A stretch of 64,000 nucleotides of DNA from positions 1,736,001 to 1,800,000 of the forward strand of contig NZ_JAIEZP010000001.1 of assembly GCF_019679475.1 (NCBI RefSeq). Reading direction: 5' to 3'. Under the pieces are notes generated by a model. That model searched no databases and was not told the origin of the DNA. It worked only from the letters and a program-made list of their open reading frames with translations. The DNA is from Hyphomonas sediminis (GTDB lineage: Bacteria; Pseudomonadota; Alphaproteobacteria; Caulobacterales; Hyphomonadaceae). Positions 34,706-44,016 of this stretch are shown here, one piece after another. Within the stretch, counting starts at the first letter, position 1. Each line of letters starts with the position of its first letter. A program made the translations under genes and the position numbers.

Positions 34706-36022
34706 ATGATACATGATCGGCACGGCAATCCACTGGCAGGCGCGAGCCAGAAAGCGGCGGATCTGTTCGACCTTTCGTGTCGCCGGTTCGCGCGATTTCG
34801 CGGAGACCCGGTGCAACCGTTGGACGATGCGCTCGCCGATTCCCCGGATTTCGGCATGGCGAAAATCGCCAAGGCTTGGCTTTATGTGACGTCGACGGAA
34901 CCGGGCGCGACGGCCGGCGCAAGGCGTACGCTGCGTGACTTGGACAAGGAGGGCAACCCGGAAAACGAGCGAGAAGCTGCTCACCGTGCGGCGCTGCACG
35001 CCGCAACGGCAGGCAACTGGACTGCTTCCGCCCGCATTCTGGATATGTGGTCCGCAGTGCATCCGCGTGACTATCTGGCGTTGCTAGTTGGGCACCAGAT
35101 TGACTTTCTCACGGCAAATGCGCGCAACCTGCGTGACCGGATCGCCCGGGCGCTGCCGGCCTGGGACAAGGTTCCCGACAGATCCTTTGTGCTGGGCATG
35201 CTAGCGTTCGGCCTGGAAGAAGCCGGTGATTATTCGCGCGCCGAAGCCGCCGGGCGCGAAGCGCTTGAGAAAGACCCTGAAGACAGCTGGGCTCATCATG
35301 CCGTGGCGCATGTGATGGAAATGCAAGGCAGATCGGAAGAGGGGCGCGACTTCATCCGGCGGCGGCGGGACCATTGGGCCCAGCCCGATAGCTTTCTAAA
35401 GATCCACAACTGGTGGCATCTGGCGCTCTGCCATCTCGAACTGGGTGAGTTCGACGCGGCGCTGCGCCTTTATGACGACGAAATTCGCGCTGCAGAGAGC
35501 CCGGTAGCGATGAACCTCGCCGATGCGGCGGCGCTGCTCTGGCGGCTGCATGTTATTGGCGTGGACGTTGGCGAGCGGTGGGACGAGCTGGCCGACGCCT
35601 GGACCCAGCATGCCGATGGGCGCTGCTACCCGTTCAACGACATGCATGCCGCGATGGCTTTCATTGGCGCGGGGCGCCGCAATGACGCGCTAGATTTGTT
35701 GCTGGCTGCAGAGGGCGCGGAGCCCAACGAAATGCGCGATTGGATGGCCCATACAGGACGCCCCGTCATCGAGGGACTCGTCGCTTTCGATCGGGGACAC
35801 TATATGGAGGCAGCCGAACTGCTTTTCCCGGCACGCCAGATCTATGGCACATTCGGCGGCAGCCATGCCCAGCGCGACGTGATCGACTGGACGCTTACCG
35901 AAGCGGCCGTGCGAGGTCGTCTCCATGGCCTCGCCGAATCGCTGATTGCCGAACGCCTGTCGCTCAGGCCCGGCAGTCGTATCAACCGGGCCTTCCAGGC
36001 CCGATCAAGGAAGGAACATTGA
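34706..36022 (+). CDS. Tetratricopeptide-repeat protein, TTC38-like
   Basis: A 438-residue soluble, fully helical protein without a signal peptide. The layout resembles the TTC38 family known in animals and many bacteria: N-terminal part with LADSPDFGMAKIAKAWLYVT, a middle part with AFGLEEAGDYSRAEAAGREA and DPEDSWAHHAVAHVMEMQGR, and the conserved LKIHNWWHLALCHLELGEFD near residue 230. Function is unknown. The ATG at 34706 has GGGGAGAG upstream; the frame opens at 34652 without an RBS. It precedes clpS by 139 bp. Confidence 0.82.
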   Translation: MIHDRHGNPLAGASQKAADLFDLSCRRFARFRGDPVQPLDDALADSPDFGMAKIAKAWLYVTSTEPGATAGARRTLRDLDKEGNPENEREAAHRAALHAATAGNWTASARILDMWSAVHPRDYLALLVGHQIDFLTANARNLRDRIARALPAWDKVPDRSFVLGMLAFGLEEAGDYSRAEAAGREALEKDPEDSWAHHAVAHVMEMQGRSEEGRDFIRRRRDHWAQPDSFLKIHNWWHLALCHLELGEFDAALRLYDDEIRAAESPVAMNLADAAALLWRLHVIGVDVGERWDELADAWTQHADGRCYPFNDMHAAMAFIGAGRRNDALDLLLAAEGAEPNEMRDWMAHTGRPVIEGLVAFDRGHYMEAAELLFPARQIYGTFGGSHAQRDVIDWTLTEAAVRGRLHGLAESLIAERLSLRPGSRINRAFQARSRKEH

Positions 36023-36160
36023 GGGCGTCCGGACGCCGCCTGCTTTCCTGCCGGTTCTATACTTGCCTGGGCTCGCCGGGCTGCCGCGAAAGCGGGCACA
36101 GCTGGAAAATGGCGGTAAATGCATCTTCAATCTCTCACAGGAACGTATATCTTGAATACT

Positions 36161-36544
36161 ATGAGCAGCGATTTCGATCTGATCCAGCTGAACGGATCAT
36201 CGAACTCCGGCGGCCCCGGGGGCGGCCAGGCGGGGGACGGTGACGGCACAGGCTTTGACCTGGCCACCGAAACGCGGATCAAGACAAAGAAACCGTCGCT
36301 CTATCGTGTTCTCTTGCTCAATGACGATTACACGCCGATGGAATTCGTCGTGTTCATTCTCGAGCGGTTTTTCAACCGCTCCCGCGAGCAGGCCACTCGG
36401 ATCATGCTTCACGTCCACCAGAAGGGTGTGGGGCTGTGCGGCGTCTATACATTTGAAGTTGCTGAGACCAAGGTAGCCCAGGTGCTGGACCTCGCACGGC
36501 GTCATGAACACCCACTCCAGTGCGTCATGGAGAAAGACGACTAA
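36161..36544 (+). CDS. clpS: ATP-dependent Clp protease adaptor
   Basis: Adaptor (127 residues) that binds N-degron substrates and delivers them to ClpAP. The core domain (residues about 45-125) shows [20 protein letters not shown], the ligand-pocket helix, [20 protein letters not shown] and the C-terminal [11 protein letters not shown]. The first 40 residues form a Gly/Ser/Asp-rich tail, longer than in E. coli ClpS. A TTG at 36152, three codons upstream, has the better-placed AGGAA and could be the true start. clpA follows by 53 bp. Confidence 0.93.
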   Translation: MSSDFDLIQLNGSSNSGGPGGGQAGDGDGTGFDLATETRIKTKKPSLYRVLLLNDDYTPMEFVVFILERFFNRSREQATRIMLHVHQKGVGLCGVYTFEVAETKVAQVLDLARRHEHPLQCVMEKDD

Positions 36545-36597
36545 ATATACATCAGAACGCCCCCTTAGGACTCTAACTCCCCCGGAAGGCTCTTCCA

Positions 36598-38913
36598 TTG
36601 CCACGTCTCTCTACCTCTCTCGAAACGGCGCTTGAAAAGGCCCTCACGCTCGCGTCCGAACGCGATCACGAGTACGCCACACTCGAGCATCTCCTGCTTG
36701 CCCTCACGGAGGATGAGCACGCCCGCGAAGTAATGGGGGCATGTAAAGTTGATATAGAGGCCTTGCGTGGTGACCTGACCCGCTACATCGACGAAGAGCT
36801 TTCCAGCCTCATCGTCGATGACAGCGAAGGCCGGGTGCAGCCGACGGCCGCCTTCCAGCGTGTCGTGCAGCGCGCGATCCTGCACGTTGAAAGCTCCGGC
36901 CGCGAAGAAGTGACGGGCGCCAACGTGCTCGTTTCGATCTTCTCTGAGCGCGAAAGCCATGCCGCCTATTTCCTGCAGGAACAGGATATGACGCGGTACG
37001 ATGCCGTGAATTTCATCTCCCATGGCGTTGCCAAGCAGCCGGGCATGTCGCGCCCCTCCACGCCGCGCGGCGCAGAAGCCTCCGAGGAAGAACCGGTGAA
37101 GCAGGGGCACGAGGCGCTCGATACCTACTGCGTGAACCTCAATGCAAAGGCCCGCGCTGGAAAGATCGACCCACTCATCGGGCGCGATCTGGAGGTCAAT
37201 CGCTGTATTGAGGTGCTCTGCCGCCGCAACAAGAACAACCCGATTCTCGTTGGTGATCCCGGCGTTGGCAAAACCGCCATCGCCGAGGGTCTTGCAAAGC
37301 GGATCGTCGATGGCGATGCGCCGGAAATCCTCGACGACGCCATCATCTGGTCGCTCGACATGGGCGCGCTGCTCGCTGGCACCCGGTATCGCGGTGACTT
37401 CGAGGAACGCCTCAAATCCGTGATGAAGGAGCTCGAGCAGCAGGAAAAAGCCATCCTGTTCATCGACGAGATCCACACGATCATCGGCGCCGGCGCCACA
37501 TCTGGCGGCGCGATGGACGCGTCCAACCTGCTGAAGCCTGCGCTTCAGTCGGGCGGCCTGCGCTGCATGGGCTCGACAACCTTCAAGGAATACAAACAAC
37601 ACTTCGAAAAGGACCGCGCGCTGTCCCGCCGTTTCCGCAAGATCGATGTGGTGGAGCCGACTGTGCCGGACACGATCAAGATCCTCACGGGTCTCAAATC
37701 GAAGTTCGAGGACTTCCACGGCCTGAAATATACCAACGACGCCATCAAATCGGCGGTCGAGCTGTCGGACCGGTACATCACTGACCGCAAACTGCCCGAC
37801 AAGGCGATCGATGTGATCGACGAGGCGGGAGCGGCCCAGTGGCTGTTGCCGACTTCCAAGCGGAAGAAAACGGTTGGCGTGAAGGACATCGAGGCGGTTG
37901 TTGCCAAGATTGCCCGTATTCCTCCCAAGCAGGTCACCTCCGACGACGCCGCCGCGCTCAAATCGCTAGACAGTGATCTCAAGCGGGTCGTGTTTGGTCA
38001 GGACGAAGCTATCGAGGCTCTCGCGGCCTCGATCAAGCTTGCCCGAGCTGGCTTGCGCGAGCCCAATAAGCCGATTGGATCCTACCTGTTCACCGGCCCC
38101 ACGGGCGTCGGCAAGACGGAAGTGGCCAAGCAGCTCGCGTCCATCATGGGCGTTGAAATGCTCCGCTTCGACATGTCGGAATACATGGAGCGTCATACCG
38201 TCAGCCGTCTGATCGGCGCGCCTCCAGGCTATGTCGGGTATGATGAGGGCGGCCTGCTGACCGATGGCGTGGACCAGCATCCGCATTGCGTGCTGTTGCT
38301 CGACGAGATCGAGAAGGCTCACCCGGACCTCTACAACATCCTGCTGCAGGTGATGGACAATGGCGCCCTGACGGACGCCAACGGCCGCAAGGTCGATTTC
38401 CGGAATGTCGTCGTCATCATGACCACGAACGCCGGTGCGTCCGATGCGGCCAAGAACTCTATCGGCTTTGGTCGCGGCAAGAAGGATGAGGAGCAGGAAG
38501 AGGCGCTCAAGCGCATGTTCACGCCCGAATTCCGCAACCGTCTGGACGCGATCATCACCTTTGGCGGCCTCACGCCGGAGATCATCGACCGCGTGGTCGA
38601 GAAGTTCATCCTTCAGCTGGAAGTCCAGCTGGAAGACCGCAACGTCTCGATCGAAGTGTCCAAGACGGCGCGCGAATGGCTCGCCAAGCGCGGCTTCGAC
38701 GCGGAAATGGGCGCGCGGCCTCTGGCCCGCACGATCCAGGAATTCGTCAAGAAGCCGATGGCCGAGGAACTCCTCTTCGGCAAGCTGCAGAAGGGCGGCG
38801 TTGTCCAGATCGATCTCGACAAGGACGGCGAGAACCTGAACTTCAAATACATCGCCGAGCCGCCGAAGAAGAAAAAGCCGACCAAGGACGAAACCGAGGA
38901 ACCGGCAAACTGA
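36598..38913 (+). CDS. clpA: ATP-dependent Clp protease ATP-binding subunit
   Basis: Hexameric unfoldase partner of ClpP, 771 residues. It has an N-domain (residues 1-150, start PRLSTSLETALEKALTLASE), the first AAA+ domain with Walker A GDPGVGKT (about 219-226), and the second AAA+ domain with GPTGVGKT (about 500-507), DMSEYMERH and LLLDEIEKAHPD. The start is a TTG at 36598 with GGAAGG upstream. The C-terminus is a Lys-rich tail. A terminator follows. clpP is not in this window. Confidence 0.95.
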   Translation: MPRLSTSLETALEKALTLASERDHEYATLEHLLLALTEDEHAREVMGACKVDIEALRGDLTRYIDEELSSLIVDDSEGRVQPTAAFQRVVQRAILHVESSGREEVTGANVLVSIFSERESHAAYFLQEQDMTRYDAVNFISHGVAKQPGMSRPSTPRGAEASEEEPVKQGHEALDTYCVNLNAKARAGKIDPLIGRDLEVNRCIEVLCRRNKNNPILVGDPGVGKTAIAEGLAKRIVDGDAPEILDDAIIWSLDMGALLAGTRYRGDFEERLKSVMKELEQQEKAILFIDEIHTIIGAGATSGGAMDASNLLKPALQSGGLRCMGSTTFKEYKQHFEKDRALSRRFRKIDVVEPTVPDTIKILTGLKSKFEDFHGLKYTNDAIKSAVELSDRYITDRKLPDKAIDVIDEAGAAQWLLPTSKRKKTVGVKDIEAVVAKIARIPPKQVTSDDAAALKSLDSDLKRVVFGQDEAIEALAASIKLARAGLREPNKPIGSYLFTGPTGVGKTEVAKQLASIMGVEMLRFDMSEYMERHTVSRLIGAPPGYVGYDEGGLLTDGVDQHPHCVLLLDEIEKAHPDLYNILLQVMDNGALTDANGRKVDFRNVVVIMTTNAGASDAAKNSIGFGRGKKDEEQEEALKRMFTPEFRNRLDAIITFGGLTPEIIDRVVEKFILQLEVQLEDRNVSIEVSKTAREWLAKRGFDAEMGARPLARTIQEFVKKPMAEELLFGKLQKGGVVQIDLDKDGENLNFKYIAEPPKKKKPTKDETEEPAN

Positions 38914-38938
38914 GTTTCTTCGGAAACGGAATTGAAGA

Positions 38939-38968
38939 GGGCCGCCTGAAAGGGCGGCCCTTTTGCTT
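38939..38968 (+). terminator. Rho-independent terminator after clpA
   Basis: Stem GGGCCGCC / GGCGGCCC (38939-38946 and 38953-38960) followed by TTTTGCTTT. It lies 25 bp after the clpA stop. Confidence 0.88.
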
Positions 38969-39041
38969 TCCGTGACGGCACCACTCCCCAAGCCCCGTAA
39001 ACTGGCTAACGTTGCGGCAAAACCATATCGGGAGGAATGAA

Positions 39042-40244
39042 ATGGCCGGCAGCGTTCAGGGCAAGTGCGATCCGAAATTCGCCAGGGTGCGCGAGGAATT
39101 CGAGCAGAATTTCGCTGCGCGCGGTGAGGTGGGCGCCTCGGTCTGTCTCTCGGTGGACGGCGAGAAGGTGGTGGACCTCTGGGGCGGCATGGCCAATCCG
39201 GAGACGAACGATCCCTGGCAGGAAGATACGATTTCCATTGTCTTCTCGTGCACCAAGGCGGCCGTGGCCACCTGCGCCCATATCCTGATCGACCGGGGCG
39301 AGTTGAACCCCAATGCGCTGGTCAAGCAATACTGGCCGGAGTTTGCCAAGGCGGGGAAAGAGAAGACCACGGTTCAGATGATGCTGAACCATGAGAGCGC
39401 GCTGCCAACTGTTCGGGACGCTGTGCCGCCTGGCGGCTTTGGCGACTGGGCTTACATGATCAAGCGCATGGAGGACGAGGAAGCCTTCTGGGAGCCGGGT
39501 ACGCGGAACGGCTATCACATGGTCAATTTCGGCTGGACCGTTGGCGAGCTTGTCCGCCGCGTTTCCGGCAAATCGCTCGGCGCATTCTTCCGCGAGGAAG
39601 TGGCCGAGAAGACAGGCGCGAAATTCTGGATCGGCCTGCCGGAAAGCGAGAAGGTGCATATCGCGCCCATCCGCATGTATCAGCCCCAGCCAACCGATCA
39701 GCCTACGGAATTCACGATTGCCCTGATGGGCGATCCCAATTCCATCCAGCACAAATCCTTCCTGAATACCGGCGGCTGGGACTGGAATGACCGGAAAAAC
39801 CAGACGGCAGAAATCGGCGGCGGCGGCGGCCTGTCCAATGCGCGCGGGCAGGTGGCGTGGTATACGGAGCTGGCGACGGGCGGCGGCAAGCTCGTTTCGG
39901 CAGATCGCCTTGCCGCCATGGGCCGTGTCACCACCGCCACCCAGCGTGACGCAACCCTGCTCATCCCCACGCGCTTTGCATCCGGCTACATGAAATCAAT
40001 GGACAATCGCGGCCTCAACCTTGGGCCTGGCACCAGCGCCATTATGGGCGAGGCCGCGTTCGGCCATGTCGGTGCTGGCGGCTCCATTGGCTTTGCAGAC
40101 CCAGAGGCGCGCATGGCCTTCAGCTATACAATGAACCAGATGGGAGGCGGCCTCCTGCTGAACGATCGCGGCCAGAGCCTCATCGATGCGGCCTACACAT
40201 CGCTTGGCTACCGCACGAATGCGCCCGGTGCGTGGGTTCGTTGA
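39042..40244 (+). CDS. Serine hydrolase/esterase, beta-lactamase superfamily
   Basis: A 400-residue cytoplasmic-looking protein (no signal peptide). The active-site SxxK is SCTK (Ser69, Lys72), the second motif probably the Tyr of YHMVN near residue 165, and HVGAGGSIGFADPEARMAFS near residue 350 is a typical C-terminal landmark of EstB-like esterases. GGAGGA precedes the ATG. It is only distantly similar to the hydrolase at 7805, which has an anchor and an SVAK motif. Substrate unknown. Confidence 0.87.
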   Translation: MAGSVQGKCDPKFARVREEFEQNFAARGEVGASVCLSVDGEKVVDLWGGMANPETNDPWQEDTISIVFSCTKAAVATCAHILIDRGELNPNALVKQYWPEFAKAGKEKTTVQMMLNHESALPTVRDAVPPGGFGDWAYMIKRMEDEEAFWEPGTRNGYHMVNFGWTVGELVRRVSGKSLGAFFREEVAEKTGAKFWIGLPESEKVHIAPIRMYQPQPTDQPTEFTIALMGDPNSIQHKSFLNTGGWDWNDRKNQTAEIGGGGGLSNARGQVAWYTELATGGGKLVSADRLAAMGRVTTATQRDATLLIPTRFASGYMKSMDNRGLNLGPGTSAIMGEAAFGHVGAGGSIGFADPEARMAFSYTMNQMGGGLLLNDRGQSLIDAAYTSLGYRTNAPGAWVR

Positions 40245-40300
40245 AAGACGCTTGCTGATCACCCTTAGGGAGACTAGGGTTCGCGTGTTAATTGCGGGGG

Positions 40301-40714
40301 ATGGTTTTGCGAGCGTTGGTGGTGGCGGTTATGATAGCTCTGCACTGCGGCGCTCCGGCAGTCGCACAGGGCAGGTCATTGCCAGACGTTGATGCTCAGC
40401 CGCTGAAGCCGCCAGTGCCAGTCTTTCCAAAACATGCTGCGCAATTAGGAATGCCGGGATATTGCGTGGTCAGGTTCAATTTGGACACCCGGGGAAGGCC
40501 GAGCATCATATTTCCATCGTGCAGCCACCCTGTATTCTGTTCGAGTGCTGCGGCGGCCATTGAGGCATCCCGGTTCATGCCGGCCAGGCGTGATGGAAAG
40601 ATCGTGGCGCGGACGAACATTGTATATCCGCTCGAATATAAATTCTATGGAATGCCTGACATCGACTGGAGCCAATACCAGTTGGAAGATTGCGTCGACG
40701 CGCTCATCTCTTGA
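40301..40714 (+). CDS. Exported TonB C-terminal-domain-like protein
   Basis: A protein of about 137 residues with a signal peptide (MVLRALVVAVMIALHCGAPA) followed by a TonB/TolA C-terminal-like fold: PPVPVFPKHAAQLGMPGYCV, NLDTRGRPS and AAAIEASRFMPARRDGKIV (patterns PxYPxxA, vDxxGxv and aaxxAlrxwrfxPA). It lacks the proline-rich span and membrane anchor of a full TonB. The mature part has several cysteines (GYCVV, SCSHPVFCS, EDCVD) that may form disulfides. A TTG at 40292 is an alternative start. Function not known. Confidence 0.75.
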   Translation: MVLRALVVAVMIALHCGAPAVAQGRSLPDVDAQPLKPPVPVFPKHAAQLGMPGYCVVRFNLDTRGRPSIIFPSCSHPVFCSSAAAAIEASRFMPARRDGKIVARTNIVYPLEYKFYGMPDIDWSQYQLEDCVDALIS

Positions 40715-40726
40715 AAATGCGGAACT

Positions 40727-41122
40727 CTAGGAAACTTTGTCCGGAGGCTCCCGATCCGTTGGTATAAGGATCATCACGACGGATGCTGCCACGGCTGCCA
40801 GCCCGACGATCAAGACGACAGGTTTGGTAAACGACTGGGCCATGCCCGCTGTGAGCGCCGCGGAGCCCCAGGCGAAACCAACAGCAATACGCTTCACCTG
40901 TGGCCGCACGGCGCGGCGTTCTTCAAAGCGGCGTGCTTCTTTCAGGGCCGTGCGCAGGATGGGAATGTTCTCCAGCCAGCGTGTCATTTTTTCCGAGGAT
41001 CGGGCAAAGGCCCAGAGCGCGACGATCAGAAAAACGGTGGTTGGCATGCCCGGCAGGATGGCGCCAAGAATGGCAAGGCCGGTGAAGACAAGTCCGATGA
41101 GGATGAAAAACGGCTTCGACAT
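40727..41122 (-). CDS. DUF454 (YbaN) family inner-membrane protein
   Basis: A 131-residue membrane protein: MSKPFFILIGLVFTGLAILG start, then the family signature GAILPGMPTTVFLIVALWAF (residues about 19-38) and SEKMTRWLENIPILRTALKE, with two further hydrophobic segments. Role unknown. It starts at 41122, 8 bp after the acetyltransferase stop, and is the last gene of a four-gene minus-strand group with tldD. The long frame beginning at 41332 only reads through the neighbour. Confidence 0.87.
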   Translation of the reverse strand: MSKPFFILIGLVFTGLAILGAILPGMPTTVFLIVALWAFARSSEKMTRWLENIPILRTALKEARRFEERRAVRPQVKRIAVGFAWGSAALTAGMAQSFTKPVVLIVGLAAVAASVVMILIPTDREPPDKVS

Positions 41123-41130
41123 GGCGTCGC

Positions 41131-41601
41131 CTATCCCTCGCTCATCCCAAGTCGCCGGTACAGACGAAGGGCGGGCGCGTTGCCCGTCTCGACTTTCAGA
41201 TCCACATTTTTTGCGCCGCGTGTGCGGAAGGCGTGAAATGCTGTCAGCATCAAGGCCTCGCCGATGCCGCGGCCGCGAAATCCGCTGGCGACCACAAGGT
41301 CCTTCACAAAGGCCGAGGTCCAGCATTGGCAAACTCCTGCGAGCTGTCCGTCGTCCGCGCGCGCGAGAAAGAACAGTGCGGGATCAAACTCACTGTCTGC
41401 CACGAGGCTTTGCCACCAGGTGGGAAAGGGAGGTACGCTGCCTTCGCCAGGCGCATAGCCCGCCAGCATGACTGCATGCGCAGCAGCGGCAGAATCTTCT
41501 GTAAACGGAGATGGCGCAAGGCCGGGCGGCCAGTGCGGGGCAGGCAGTGGCAGCGAAAGATCGCGGCGCAGCCGCAGTGCCGCCGCCATCTCCAGCATCA
41601 C
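41131..41601 (-). CDS. GNAT-family N-acetyltransferase
   Basis: A 156-residue acetyltransferase with the acetyl-CoA binding loop GFRGRGIGEALM (pattern RxxGxG, residues about 108-119) and the closing KVETGNAPALRLYRRLGM typical of GNAT proteins. The acceptor is unknown. A GTG at 41601 overlaps the rhodanese stop as GTGA; an ATG one codon later (41598) is the alternative. Coupled to rhodanese and DUF454 in one operon. Confidence 0.87.
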   Translation of the reverse strand: MMLEMAAALRLRRDLSLPLPAPHWPPGLAPSPFTEDSAAAAHAVMLAGYAPGEGSVPPFPTWWQSLVADSEFDPALFFLARADDGQLAGVCQCWTSAFVKDLVVASGFRGRGIGEALMLTAFHAFRTRGAKNVDLKVETGNAPALRLYRRLGMSEG

Positions 41602-41999
41602 CCGCGCGTCATGGGCAGGCGCTGCACGATCCAGCCGCCAGGGCCTTCCACGCCGCCGACAACGTTGGCGACATCGGTAAAGCCAGTCGCGCGAGCTTGC
41701 GCGGCAGCTTGTCCTGAGCGCTGCCCGGAGCGGCAGATGAAGGCGATTGGCGCATCGAAGGCGGCGGCGTGCTGCATGACCTTTTTAAGGAAGTCCCGGT
41801 CCTGAAGCGTTATGCGCAGGGCATCTGCCGGAACACCGGTCAGTTCCCATTCACCGGAGGTGCGTACGTCGACAAGGATCAGCTCGCCCGCCTTCTGCTT
41901 GTCATACGCCTCCTTCGCTGAAAGTCGTTTCACTGGCGGCGCGGCCTGGCCCTTTTCCTTAAGGGCGAACATCGTGGCGAGGATGGACTGAATGTTCAT
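41598..41999 (-). CDS. Rhodanese-like sulfurtransferase domain protein
   Basis: A 133-residue single rhodanese domain with LILVDVRTSGEWELTGVPAD and the active-site loop CRSGQRSGQAA (Cys near residue 90). Such proteins carry persulfide sulfur or act as redox sensors. It lies 9 bp after tldD and overlaps the GNAT gene, so it is probably transcribed from the tldD promoter. Confidence 0.9.
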   Translation of the reverse strand: MNIQSILATMFALKEKGQAAPPVKRLSAKEAYDKQKAGELILVDVRTSGEWELTGVPADALRITLQDRDFLKKVMQHAAAFDAPIAFICRSGQRSGQAAAQARATGFTDVANVVGGVEGPGGWIVQRLPMTRG

Positions 42000-42008
42000 G
42001 GGGTCTAC

Positions 42009-43412
42009 CTATCCGGCGCCGCCTACTGTCAGTGAACCGACTTTCAGTGTTGGTTGTCCTACACCGACCGGAACAGACTGCCCCGCCTTGCCGCAAACGC
42101 CGACGCCGTCGTCCATTGCGAAGTCGTTGCCGATCATCGTTACGTCCCGTAGCACCGTCGGCCCGTGGCCGATAAGCGTTGCGTTCTTCACGGGCGCTAC
42201 AACCTTGCCGTTCTCGACGAGATACGCCTCGGTGCACTGAAAGACGAAATTGCCGGAGGTGATGTCCACCTGCCCACCGCCAAAGTCCACCGCCCAGAGG
42301 CCGCGCTTGATGGAGGAGACGATCTCTCCCGGATCCTTATCGCCGCCCAGCATTACGGTGTTGGTCATTCGTGGCATTGTGGAGGCTTCGTAGCTTTCTC
42401 GGCGGCCATTGCCGGTCGGCGCCATGCCCATCAGGCGGGCGTTCATCCGGTCCTGCATATATCCCTTCAGAATGCCGTCCTCGATCAGCACTGTGCGCTG
42501 GGTCGGCGTGCCCTCATCGTCGAAGGAGAGTGAGCCGCGGCGCGCGTCGATGGAGCCGTCATCGATCACGGTGACCCCCTTGGCGGCGACTTGCTGGCCG
42601 ATCTGCCCGGCATAGACGCTGGTGCCCTTGCGGTTGAAGTCGCCTTCGAGGCCATGGCCGACCGCTTCATGCAGCAGCACGGCCGGCCAGCCCGGCCCAA
42701 GCACAACTTCCATTTCGCCCGCGGGGGCGGGAATGGACTGGAGGTTCACCGACGCCTTCTGAATGGCGCGGGCAACCATCGCTTTCCAGCGGTCTGGCGC
42801 GATCCATTCGTCATAAGCGGCGCGGCCTCCGGCCCCAGCGCCAGCGGATTCGCGGCGGCCATTCTCTTCCAGCGTCACGGACACGTTGAGACGGACGAGG
42901 GGGCGAATGTCATGGAAATGGGCGCCGTCCGGGCGGAGAATGTCGACTTCCGTATGGCTGCCCGAAAGCGAGACCGATACCTGAACGACACGCGGGTCGG
43001 CGACGCGAGCATAGGCATCGATTTCGGCCAGCAGGTTGGTCTTGTCCGAAAAGGCTGGCGCAATCGTCGGGTCGATTGACTGGTATAGGCGCCTATTGGT
43101 TGGCTGCGGACCGGTAGCCAGTTTGCCGTTATAGCCGCGCTTGGCCTGCGTCGCGGTTCCGGCGGCGCGACGGATTGCGTCCAGCGTCAGCTGCGAGGCG
43201 TAGCCAGACCCTTGAGCTTCCCCGGCAACGACTCGTAGGCCAAAGCCCTGATCGGTATCGTAGGCGGCAGTTTTCAGCCGGCCATCATCGAAAACGAAGC
43301 TCTCCGATCGGGAACGTTCCACATAGAGATCCCCGTCATCGGCACCGCGGGCGGCGTCAGCGAGCAGGTCGGCGGCGGACTTCAGGTCGAAGGGCAGGGG
43401 TATATCGGTCAT
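42009..43412 (-). CDS. tldD: TldD-type metalloprotease
   Basis: Zinc protease of the TldD/PmbA family, 467 residues, start MTDIPLPFDLKSAADLLADA at 43412. The metal-binding motif HEAVGH (LLHEAVGHGLEGD, HExxxH) is near the middle, and TMPRMTNTVMLGG and a C-terminal GVGQPTLKVGSLTVGGAG are further landmarks. In E. coli TldD works with TldE on microcin B17 and CcdA; the general role is peptide degradation. A tldD next to the cytochrome oxidase genes is a common alphaproteobacterial arrangement. First gene of the minus-strand group with rhodanese, GNAT and DUF454. Confidence 0.93.
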   Translation of the reverse strand: MTDIPLPFDLKSAADLLADAARGADDGDLYVERSRSESFVFDDGRLKTAAYDTDQGFGLRVVAGEAQGSGYASQLTLDAIRRAAGTATQAKRGYNGKLATGPQPTNRRLYQSIDPTIAPAFSDKTNLLAEIDAYARVADPRVVQVSVSLSGSHTEVDILRPDGAHFHDIRPLVRLNVSVTLEENGRRESAGAGAGGRAAYDEWIAPDRWKAMVARAIQKASVNLQSIPAPAGEMEVVLGPGWPAVLLHEAVGHGLEGDFNRKGTSVYAGQIGQQVAAKGVTVIDDGSIDARRGSLSFDDEGTPTQRTVLIEDGILKGYMQDRMNARLMGMAPTGNGRRESYEASTMPRMTNTVMLGGDKDPGEIVSSIKRGLWAVDFGGGQVDITSGNFVFQCTEAYLVENGKVVAPVKNATLIGHGPTVLRDVTMIGNDFAMDDGVGVCGKAGQSVPVGVGQPTLKVGSLTVGGAG

Positions 43413-43464
43413 TCTACCAAGATGCGGGCTTCGCGCCTCCCGCACAAGGGTTTGGCCTGCCGCA

Positions 43465-44016
43465 TCAGTTCGTTGTGACCGTGAAGCGTTCCAACTGTAT
43501 GTCTGTTTGTGGGGAGTCCGGGTTCAATTCCTTGGATTTTACCAGGTCATAATAGGCGCCCTGCACGTCGCCGGTCCGTTCCCGGGCGAGGGCGCGGTTG
43601 TAATAGGCGGCATAAAGATCGCTGGAATTCAGCTCGATGGCCCGGTCGAGCGAGACGATGGCGGCGGCATAGTCCTGCTGAAGGATATAAGCTGCCCCTT
43701 CGTTCAGCCAGGTCGGCCCGGATTCGGGGGAAATACGCTTTGACGCAGCGTAATCGGCCAGGGCGGCGTCCAGTTTGCCCTGCCGCATCCGCAGCACGCC
43801 GCGATTCGTGTAGGTGGCGGCGCGATTGCTCAGATTGAGCGCTTCGTGTTCTAGTGCCCGGCTGCAGGTATCTTCAGCCGAGGTTGAGCTCAGCAATCCG
43901 TATTTCGCCGCTTGGTAACAATCCTTAGCCAGCCCTCCGCCGATCACTGTAACCTGCGCGGCTGCGATAGGGGTGAAACCCAGCAAAACCCCAGCAAATA
44001 CTACTGTACGTATCAT
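43465..44016 (-). CDS. Exported tetratricopeptide-repeat protein
   Basis: A 183-residue protein with a signal peptide (MIRTVVFAGVLLGFTPIAAA) and about three TPR units: AATYTNRGVLRMRQGKLDAA, PTWLNEGAAYILQQDYAAAI and LYAAYYNRALARERTGDVQG. It probably serves as a periplasmic protein-protein contact module. GGGAGGAAGA lies just before the ATG at 44016. It is 52 bp upstream of tldD on the same strand and divergent from ctaC. Confidence 0.87.
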   Translation of the reverse strand: MIRTVVFAGVLLGFTPIAAAQVTVIGGGLAKDCYQAAKYGLLSSTSAEDTCSRALEHEALNLSNRAATYTNRGVLRMRQGKLDAALADYAASKRISPESGPTWLNEGAAYILQQDYAAAIVSLDRAIELNSSDLYAAYYNRALARERTGDVQGAYYDLVKSKELNPDSPQTDIQLERFTVTTN

